DNA of 64,000 bases. Origin: Paralvinella palmiformis (taxonomy: Eukaryota; Annelida; Polychaeta; Terebellida; Alvinellidae). This document shows, piece after piece, positions 56,351 to 64,000 of this stretch; position 1 is the first letter of the stretch, and every line of letters starts with the position of its first letter. The notes beneath the pieces are model-generated. The model did not search any database, was not told the origin of the DNA, and saw only the letters and a program-made list of their open reading frames with translations. The stretch spans positions 98,501 to 162,500 of the forward strand of contig JAODUP010001134.1 in the NCBI GenBank assembly GCA_025642065.1. Reading direction: 5' to 3'. Made by a program: the position numbers and the translations under genes.

Positions 56351-57923
56351 GACTTACTGCAGTGCATTTGGAGAATTGCCTCTTTCTTGAATGTATCTGT
56401 TATTGGGTAGAATTTGTATGTTGACGTTATACAGTAAAATAATAGTGCAATCACAACATTGCCAGCCGGATGGGAGTTTCTAGTCAGCAGCTGCTTTTAT
56501 TGGAGTTGCTTGGCCTTTTGTGTGTGTCCAGGGTAGGGTATTTATTGTTTATGCACAAACGCACACACGCTCAATTATTCCTGCCGTAACAAACGTCTAC
56601 CTGTATATTCCACCTCGTGGTTCTTTTGATTATTACCTAATTATCAGCTGTTAGCTTGTTTACATAGCCAGATCGTACAGCTTATTGGGACATACATCAG
56701 TATCGTTAATTTGTTAGTCAGCGTCATACAGCTGCTATTGTGATTGATTGGCTGTGCTGTAATCAGACATATTGCTACTGCATGGTACCTGACTAACTGG
56801 TGACTCACTGACGTGTGTGTGTGTGTGTGTGTGTGCCACCTTTAGGCGAACGATTCTTATGATAGCCGGTTTATTGATGTGCAACATAGTTGCACATCAA
56901 AAGTGACAGGGCAGACTGACAGGGTCTCAAATCTGACCACTTGATGATAAGTATTATCCCGAACTTATGTTACGTAATGCTACCAGATAACCGTTATCTC
57001 ATCTTCAGCCGAGACTAAGTGATGACTATTGTTGTCATTTTAGGTCCGGTTTACTGATGTTTGTTGATGTCTGTTTTTAGTCCCGAACCAAGCCACTGTT
57101 GGTGTGTCCAGGTCTCAGTCAACAGAACAGCGATATTCACTTCGCTTTGCCTTTTCTAGAAATTCTGTGATAGGCCAAGCAAAGGAATATTTATGTTCTG
57201 TTGTAATGCTAGACTTAATGTCATTGGTCACCGAAGTATGTTCAGTCAAAATAATCCGGTTATTTCTGGTTTCTTTAATCCATTCATTTAGGCGCATTAG
57301 AGGTAATATTTATTTTGTTAAGATGTTGATTATCTAACATAACATCACATCAGTGAAATATGAACAGTTAGATTTAATATTATTATATTATTTTTGGATC
57401 CTATAATTTATCAATCTGTCTGCCATCCTATTGTTTCAGTGATTTTATCGTAGACGGCTTTTGTGTTCAGATGAGTGTAAGAACTTGCCTGTGTTTTTAT
57501 CTCTCTCACACACACACACACACTGTAACACTGATAAAAACACTCAAATATACACGCATAGGGCTTTTATATTTTGTTGTTTTTGTATAATATTCCTATA
57601 TGGTTATAATTTACTTTAGGTATATAATTCTTCTTGTTTATTTTTACTTGACATCTGCCTAGAATGCATTATTGTGTGGTGTATGCTGATTGGAATAAAT
57701 TTAATTTGTTTATAAATAATACACGTTTTATTGGAGTGCTAAAATGTTGTCACAACAGACCTTAATATGTTGTCTAAAATCCTCGTTTTGTATCCGGAAA
57801 GTGTATTCTCTTGACTAGCCTTTAGCGGAATGAAGGAAGATTTAATATATAAAACAAGTACTGTCCCTATCTGTTGTAGGTCTGTTGGTATGACAACAGC
57901 CATGAGACTGGTAACAGTAATTA

Positions 57924-57962
<39 letters not shown>

Positions 57963-58423
57963 ACATTGTGATAGGTTATATATTGCTTTGTATGGAGTGA
58001 ATGTGTCAAATTATGTCTAGATCTCAGTAGATGTGATCTTGTGTAAACACTGTTACCGTTCATTTATGGGTGCTGATGCCATACACACACACAGTTGGGG
58101 AGCCGTCGTAAAGGTTTAATCAGTGAAATACGGTGATGTCTCGGTGAATAACAGAAACTTTGAGTGTAGCTCTCGTCAGGATAGGTCATGGTGTTATCTG
58201 GTTTATTGTCGCAGTAGAACAGTGTGATTGTTATAGTGATGGAGATTTTGATAGGCGATTTATCAGCCAGAGATTAGATCTTACGAGACGTTTTGAACTG
58301 GGCCACAAAATCAAGACTTGTTGGCCCCCCCCCCCAGCACTCTCTCCCTGTGTGTGTGTGTGTCTGTGTATGTTATTAATTTAGCAGACAATTTGAATAT
58401 ATATATATATCTGTCTGTACCTA
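56351..58423. other. Intron 1, microsatellites only
   Basis: (GT)n at 56,815-56,834 and (TA)n at 57,931-57,960. A divergent frame pair at 57,104-57,337 has no recognised homology. Confidence 0.45.
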
Positions 58424-58437
58424 CCTACCTAAGTGAA

Positions 58438-58548
58438 GATGATGATGATTGGTGTGTTACGGCCATTTTTGTGCACATGCCCAGATTCGAACACGGGTGG
58501 TAGTGATCTGTGGTCCAACACGCTAACGCTAGACCACGGAGGCACCCA
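58438..58548 (-). mobile_element. Internally deleted SINE family 1, 14-bp TSD
   Basis: Head and B-box (GGTGCCTCCGTGGTCTAGCG, GTGTTCGAATCTGGG) are joined directly to the tail end CATGTGCACAAAAATGGCCG. About 85 body bases are missing. CCTACCTAAGTGAA flanks both sides (58,424-58,437 and 58,549-58,562). Confidence 0.9.
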
Positions 58549-58562
58549 CCTACCTAAGTGAA

Positions 58563-59424
58563 AGATAACAACATTATCACATTATTTCATTACAAAAAGT
58601 TTGACGGCTTGAATTTCTTAAAATATTGTTACGAGTGACAACTATTACCTGTTGCTATGTCAGTTGATTTATTGATTGTTAATAAACTTGTTTGTGTCGC
58701 ATGTAATCTGACCTTGGCATTGATTAATGTTAATTGACAGTTGTGTGGGTGCTGACGTTAGGTTTTCATGTCAGCTGTCATGTAGTATGTGTGTGTGTGT
58801 GTGGTGTGTGCGTGTGTTGGTGGCGCGCGCGTGCGTGCGTGCGTGAAACTAACAGTCAACCACCCATACATTTACCATATAAGGTACGCCCTTACAGGCT
58901 ACGTACATGCAGCCTCTGTTAGTGTGGTCTACTCATTCGGTATATAATGAGTATAATCACAGTTTGGTTTGCTCATACTAACTAATGGCCACAACTTGGT
59001 CTACTCATTCTTTAGTCGCAATGTGGGCGGCACATTTGTTGGTATTTGCGGTGTTTCTCTATAGTCATACAGTCAAGTCACCCAATTATCTCACTAAAGT
59101 CAAACTGTGTCCGCGTGGTTTATTCACCCAATAATAAAAAGGGACGGGTATCCGCCCCGTGTTGTTTAACCTGTACTCCACTTATCCTTCCGTTTCTCTC
59201 GTCAGTATGTCTGTCATCTGCCAGCTGGTATCCAATCGGCCATTCCGCGGTCCGCTCACCCAGTGTCTGCGTATGGCCACTGTGCGGGGCTAGCCACTTG
59301 TTATCTTTGTGGGATCGGTGCGTGCTTCTATTTGTGTGGATGGCAGCGTGGTCCACTTCCGTGGCCGGAGTTTGGTTTAGCCGTTTCCAAGGTGGTGTGG
59401 TTCGGCACTAACAGTGGCGCAGTG
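58563..59424. other. Intron 1, no gene recognised
   Basis: (GT)n and GCGC/GCGT alternation at 58,790-58,845. A 121-residue frame at 59,046-59,411 lacks recognisable motifs. Confidence 0.4.
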
Positions 59425-59592
59425 TTGCTGTTTTGTGGCCCCGTTTGTACATCTGGTGGGCTTGTGTGGGCCGAGAAACCTCGAAAAGTCAGAGACGAAA
59501 CACCGTTCAGGCCTAATCCTGTCGTGGTTTGAATCAGAGTGCTATAGGCCTGTGGCCAACCGCGCTATCAGTAAGGCCACAGAGGCGACCCC
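59425..59592 (-). mobile_element. SINE family 2
   Basis: Minus strand: GGTCGCCTCTGTGGCCTTAC, TGATAGCGCGGTTGGCCACA, B-box-like GATTCAAACCACGA, CGGTGTTTCGTCTCTGACTT, and tail remnants around GTACAAACGGGGCCACAAAA. Confidence 0.8.
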
Positions 59593-60190
59593 TGTTTTTT
59601 ACTTGTTGATGAATTGTTGATATAATTGATGGGCTATTGATGCTTGATGAACCGTCGATTTTAAGACTTGATAGAATGGTTATGATATGGTTGATAATAT
59701 GATCCGTTGATGGTGTGATAGATAAACTGTTCATGTTGTTGGCTGATAGACTGCTGATGGTGTGGTTGATGATATATTATGATTGATGAACTGTTAGTGG
59801 TTTTTAACTAGTACACCATTCAGTTATTGGTATGCGTGAAATATAGTTGGTAAAGCTTATGTTCTTATGAGCCTATCAATATTTGTTACATGTCTGTGAT
59901 AACCTTTCTGATTGGCTTCTTGGAGTAGTATATATATATATATATATGATGCAGTTAGTAATGCATTGCACCGCATTCTTCTGGGCGTGCAATTAAATCT
60001 TAGTGTGGCCCGTGCACAATAAAAGTATATGTCTGGATTATCTCAATTCCCTAGGGGGTATCCCCAACGCTCCTATAGTTAACTATAAGCTTGTATTCAT
60101 GTAGGTTCATTGTTAGCCACTTGACCGTATTTCCTAGGTAATATCAGCTCGCACGCTAAACAGTGCGCGCTCACTCGTCCAATCAATCAC
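59593..60190. other. Intron 1, GATTGATGAT-rich stretch
   Basis: 59,605-59,800 is full of TTGATGA-type words, a decayed simple repeat. (TA)n at 59,931-59,947. Confidence 0.5.
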
Positions 60191-60380
60191 CCAGGGCGCC
60201 CCCGGCCCGTGGTCTAACGGTAGCGTGTTGGACCACTGATCACTACCAGCCGTGTTCGAATCTCGGCGTGGGCATATCTGAAGGTTGTTCCATCTTTGAC
60301 TTCGCTTCATTACCTTTGGAGGTCGCTCGGCCCATTTAGCCTACCGTGTACGCCGAAGTGGCCGTAAACATCAATCATCA
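60191..60380 (+). mobile_element. SINE family 1 with 12-bp target duplication
   Basis: GGGCGCCCCCGGCCCGTGGT, CTAACGGTAGCGTGTTGGAC, B-box GTGTTCGAATCTCGG, full body and tail. Flanks CCAATCAATCAC (60,179-60,190) and CCAATCAGTCAC (60,381-60,392). Confidence 0.92.
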
Positions 60381-60392
60381 CCAATCAGTCAC

Positions 60393-61199
60393 TCGCACAA
60401 GACATTCAGCCCGTAACTAGGCATTATAGCTTAATAAAACACCGTTTAACCCGATAAGTGGCTTGTCTAAATATTATACTTTTGTTTACTAAAGTGGTAA
60501 ATAGTCAGATGCGACGTTTTATCGCCTTTTTGTTTCGACTGGTAAACGGCCAGGTAATATGTGCGGGCAATTTGGGAGCTCTCCGTCTGGTCTCGATAGG
60601 CGGCCGTGTGTTATTGGTGTAAGACTCCCGAAAGTAAAACGGGAAATTCCTCGAAATTAACCGATTTGCATCGATAAATAGAGATGTTGGGAGGTTACCC
60701 GGGCCGGGCTGGGCTGTCCGTCGATAACGCGGCTCAGGCCGACACCATGCGAAATGCTAATAGAACGAGACCCGAGACCGATATTGGCCGTAGAGCGCTT
60801 CTTGGCGTATAATCGTTTGTGCAAAAATCGGACATTATACGTCTGTTTTGCGGGGGGAGGGGGGGGAGGATTTTTTCCATTATTTACAGTTTGTTATTAT
60901 TGTTATTATTTATGTATCTCGGATGATGGACGTAATCATCTTCAGCTGCGGCCGATCGGGCGGGCCGTTTCTTTACAAGGCGAGAATGGGTTAAAAAGCA
61001 CCGGACACAAGTTTATGGATCTCGTCGTACTTGCTTATGTTCGGTGGATTCTTGGTCAGATTTTGATAGCATTCTTCCGACTCCCCGGGGTCCGCCACCC
61101 CCCCTTAAATCCCCACCCCCCCCAGACGGGCCAGTCCCTGTCTGTTATTGGCCGATCTGAAACGTCTTAAATTTTCTGCCAGAGAGAAAGTTGGTTTTA
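60393..61199. other. GC-richer stretch in intron 1
   Basis: 60,560-61,140 is CpG-richer than the rest of the intron (GGGCCGGGCTGGGCTGTCCG, CGATAACGCGG) with G and C runs at 60,852-60,869 and 61,100-61,130. It could be an internal promoter for a short TSC22D isoform; no first-exon peptide was recognised. Confidence 0.35.
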
Positions 61200-62585
61200 T
61201 GCTTCCGTTTCTCTCATTTATCACCAGTTATCTCCCTGTGTTCTGTACTTTATCACCAGTTATCTCCCTGTATTCTCTCATTTATCACCGGTTATCTTCT
61301 CTGTGTTCTTTACTTTATCACCGGTTATCTTGTCTGTGTTCTTTACTTTATCACCGGTTATCTTCTCTGTGTTCTTTACTTTATCACCAGTTATCTTCTC
61401 TGTGTTCTCTACTTTATCACCAGTTATCTTCTCTGTTTTCTCTACTTTATCACCAGTTATCTTCTCTGTATTCTCTACTTTATCACCAGTTATCTTCTAT
61501 GTGTTCTCTACTTTATCACCGGTTATCTTCTATGTGTTCTCTACTTTATCACCGGTTATCTTCTATGTGTTCTCTACTTTATCACCGGTTATCTTCTCTG
61601 TTTTCTCTACTTTATCACCAGTTATCTTCTCTGTATTCTCTACTTTATCACCGGTTATCTTCTCTGTATTCTCTACTTTATCACCGGTTATCTTCTATGT
61701 GTTCTCTACTTTATCACCGGTTATCTTCTATGTGTTCTCTACTTTATCACCGGTTATCTTCTCTGTGTTCTCTACTTTATCACCGGTTATCTTCTTTGTG
61801 TTCTTTACTTTATCACCGGTTATCTTGTCTGTGTTCTTTACTTTATCACCGGTTATCTTGTCTGTGTTCTTTACTTTATCACCAGTTATCTTCTATGTGT
61901 TCTCTACTTTATCACCGGTTATCTTCTCTGTATTCTCTACTTTATCACCGGTTATCTTCTATGTGTTCTCTACTTTATCACCGGTTATCTTCTCTGTTTT
62001 CTCTACTTTATCACCAGTTATCTTCTCTGTATTCTCTACTTTATCACCGGTTATCTTCTCTGTATTCTCTACTTTATCACCGGTTATCTTCTATGTGTTC
62101 TCTACTTTATCACCGGTTATCTTCTATGTATTCTCTACTTTATCACTGGTTATCTTCTCTGTGTTCTCTACTTTATCACCGGTTATCTTCTTTGTGTTCT
62201 TTACTTTATCACCGGTTATCTTGTCTGTGTTCTTTACTTTATCACCGGTTATCTTGTCTGTGTTCTTTACTTTATCACCGGTAATCTTGTCTGTGTTCTT
62301 TACTTTATCACCAGTTTTCTTCTCTGTTTTCTCTACTTTATCACCAGTTATCTTCTCTGTTTTCTCTACTTTATCACCGGTTATCTTGTCTGTTTTCTTT
62401 ACTTTATCACCAGTTATCTTCTCTGTTTTCTCTACTTTATCACCGGTTATCTTCTCTGTTTTCTCTACTTTATCACCGGTTATCTTCTCTGTTTTCTCTA
62501 CTTTATCACCGGTTATCTTCTCTGTGTTCTCTACTTTATCACGTCATTTCTCCTTTATCATCAGTTATCTGTTTGTGTTCCTTTA
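61200..62585. repeat. 33-bp minisatellite, about 40 copies, with higher-order structure
   Basis: The unit is close to TTTATCACCGGTTATCTTCT followed by CTGTGTTCTCTAC. It is stop-free in all three plus frames (378, 475 and 435 residues), so the long hydrophobic ORFs are artefacts. The order of variant units repeats with a 12-unit (396-bp) period between about 61.56-61.89 and 61.96-62.28 kb. Confidence 0.97.
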
Positions 62586-62918
62586 TATTTGTGTGAAGTG
62601 TCAATCTTAAACGGATGATGTCGTCGTCGTCCCGGTACTGATTTTGCCAAAAGGCAGACATGTAAGTGGATCCTTTGTACAGTAAATTTATGTTAAAAAT
62701 AATGATCAAAGGAAAGATGCTTCAACTACAAGCTTTATACAGACTATCAGTATATGTTGACTACCGGAACAAACCCCGTGAGAACGCAATAAACATGTGT
62801 ACATGTATGATGTTTAATAAATAAACTGAACTTGATTTTACACACACCGCACCCTTATTATGAAGCTGATATCAATCCATTTATTACCATCTGACATTGT
62901 TCTGGCGTACTTGTGTGA
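62586..62918. other. Unique sequence right of the array
   Basis: No feature recognised. Confidence 0.45.
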
Positions 62919-63350
62919 CATGAGGTAGAGACGGTTAGCACGCTTAGAAGGCTCGTCGATGATTCATACGGAGACCATCGACCAGTAGGTGTACGTACTA
63001 GACGAACGAACAGTCGGAGGAGGGCCTTTGTCTCGATTTTTGGATCTGACTTAGAAGTCGGTAGTTTCCAAGAATGCCAGTTATTCGATTCCGACCGGGC
63101 ACCATCCTTTACGATCGACGAACGTCAGCTGTTTTATCACGATGAAGTCGGCCAGTCCGGTGTTTATGCCGAATGTCGGCCGACTTCGGGCTCATTGGCG
63201 AGAAAGGCGACACCTTCGGTAGGCGTTACGACGTTGGCCGGCCGTGTCCTTGGACTGCTGAAGAGTTTTATCTTTGAGCCGTTGTTTGTAAACATACCGA
63301 TAATTAATGATGCGGATTTATCGGATAGCGAGCGAGATATACAAGGTTAA
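62919..63350 (+). other. ATG-less open frame in CpG-rich DNA, possible exon
   Basis: 143 codons are open from just after a TGA to a TAA at 63,348-63,350, with no ATG. A possible acceptor is gagacggttag at 62,958. The peptide has varied, protein-like composition: VSIFGSDLEVGSFQECQLFD, FTIDERQLFYHDEVGQSG, VLGLLKSFIFEPLFVNIPII and DADLSDSERDIQG near the end. I recognise no family, and it does not resemble the known short-isoform TSC22 first exon. It could be a terminal exon of an unknown transcript in the TSC22D intron, or a chance frame in GC-rich DNA. Confidence 0.3.
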
Positions 63351-63559
63351 CGTGGACGCGGGTATGGGAAAATACCATTTCGATTCGTCGTCGGCGTTAC
63401 TTTGTTATTGTATATAAGATTAAAAAGAGTGCTGTTCCCGTTAGGGTTCACGTACCAAATCCCTCAATCCCTGTACGTTCTTGCCTAGCATTGAGGCCGT
63501 CGTCGAGTGTTATAATGCTATACGTGTTTTGACACATACTAAGTAATTATTTAACTACG
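63351..63559. other. Unique sequence
   Basis: No feature recognised. Confidence 0.45.
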
Positions 63560-63575
63560 ATCTTACGATTAACGT

Positions 63576-63604
63576 TGCCGTAAAACACCAAATCATCATC
63601 AATC
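63576..63604 (+). mobile_element. 29-bp SINE/LINE tail insertion with 16-bp TSD
   Basis: TGCCGTAAAACACCAAATCA plus TCATCAATC is the last part of the family 1 tail. It is flanked by perfect duplications ATCTTACGATTAACGT (63,560-63,575 and 63,605-63,620), so it is an extremely 5'-truncated retroinsertion. Confidence 0.85.
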
Positions 63605-63740
63605 ATCTTACGATTAACGTAGGCCGATTAAACAAACTTATGATATAGTAATCGATGGCGCAGAATCGAGATTCCTTTCGTGGAAGTGTATTACAAGCCT
63701 GTGCTGTGCGCGTTGTGTGGCTGTGTGGGAGTACGGATAG

Positions 63741-64000
63741 TTGCTCACCCGGACACTTGCTCACCAAGCAAATGAAAAAGTGGACACTTGCTCACCAGTG
63801 GAATTTTAATAAGAAAAGTGAATTTGAAATAAAAAATTAAATGATTTTTAATTCAGAAATATATTTCTTAGTATCCTATTACCTATATAATTATTAGGAC
63901 GAATATTACCAATTATTAGGCCATTAAAGTTCAGCGTGATCAATATTATATTTTTTTTATCATTAAAAATTGCTTGGTGAGCAAGTGTCTGGGTGAGCAA
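63741..64000. mobile_element. MITE with about 31-bp inverted ends, at window edge
   Basis: TTGCTCACCCGGACACTTGC then TCACCAAGCAA at the left is inverted as TTGCTTGGTGAGCAAGTGTC then TGGGTGAGCAA at 63,970-64,000, with one mismatch. Each end contains TTGCTCACC twice, and a further GACACTTGCTCACC lies inside at 63,783. The element may extend past the edge. Confidence 0.75.

Noticed and set aside
14613..60380. tRNA-like sequences considered as tRNA genes
   Set aside because: They have A and B boxes but continue into a shared non-tRNA body and tail, occur in many copies, and are flanked by target duplications. They are SINEs.
60754..61170. 138-residue plus-strand ORF
   Set aside because: Composition is driven by G and C runs and it overlaps the start of the minisatellite. 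No family resemblance.
32116..62585. Tandem arrays considered as CRISPR arrays
   Set aside because: Units are directly abutting with no unique spacers, and the genome is eukaryotic.
61148..62618. Three overlapping plus-strand ORFs of 378-475 residues with hydrophobic repeats
   Set aside because: They are the three frames of one 33-bp tandem array with no stop in the unit. No single frame is favoured and unit variants follow DNA, not codon, logic.

Overview
The window is animal genomic DNA. It has AT-rich non-coding sequence, spliced genes with GT-AG introns, many microsatellites, tRNA-headed SINEs, decayed non-LTR retrotransposons and hAT-type DNA elements. The two recognisable genes and the repeat style suggest a lophotrochozoan, probably a mollusc. 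That placement is inferred from general knowledge and is not proven by the sequence.

Layout. (1) 1.2-5.3 kb, minus strand: five consecutive coding exons of an angiomotin (AMOT) family gene. I assembled them from splice sites whose phases agree throughout; the 3' half lies off the left edge and the 5' exons are upstream. (2) 5.3-20.5 kb: long non-coding sequence, probably AMOT 5' introns, with SINEs, a LINE 3' end, tandem repeats and MITE-like fragments. (3) 20.5-24 kb: CpG-richer sequence with a CRE and a YY1-like site. It also holds unidentified minus-strand open exons, including a compact two-exon candidate gene of 97 residues with a 70-bp intron. (4) 24-36 kb: repeat-rich, including a transposon nest in which a LINE is broken by a SINE and by a hAT element, each with target-site duplications. 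(5) 36.4-37.0 kb, minus strand: a GC-rich open frame for an unidentified 181-residue protein. (6) 37-43.4 kb: SINE remnants and microsatellites. (7) 43.7-45.5 kb, plus strand: the large first coding exon of a TSC22-domain (Bunched-type) long isoform, ending at a clean splice donor. (8) 45.5-64 kb: most likely its first intron, with SINEs, two MITEs, a 1.4-kb 33-bp minisatellite and an ATG-less open frame near 63 kb.

AMOT (minus) and TSC22D (plus) point away from each other across about 22 kb. In animals AMOT proteins act in Hippo/YAP signalling and at junctions, and the TSC22D/Bunched long isoform promotes growth together with Madm/NRBP. Co-regulation here is speculation. I found no operon, CRISPR array or bacterial-type system. 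The most interesting points are the altered regulatory motifs in AMOT, the unidentified small spliced gene and 181-residue ORF, the modular SINE families with very clear target-site duplications, and the higher-order minisatellite.
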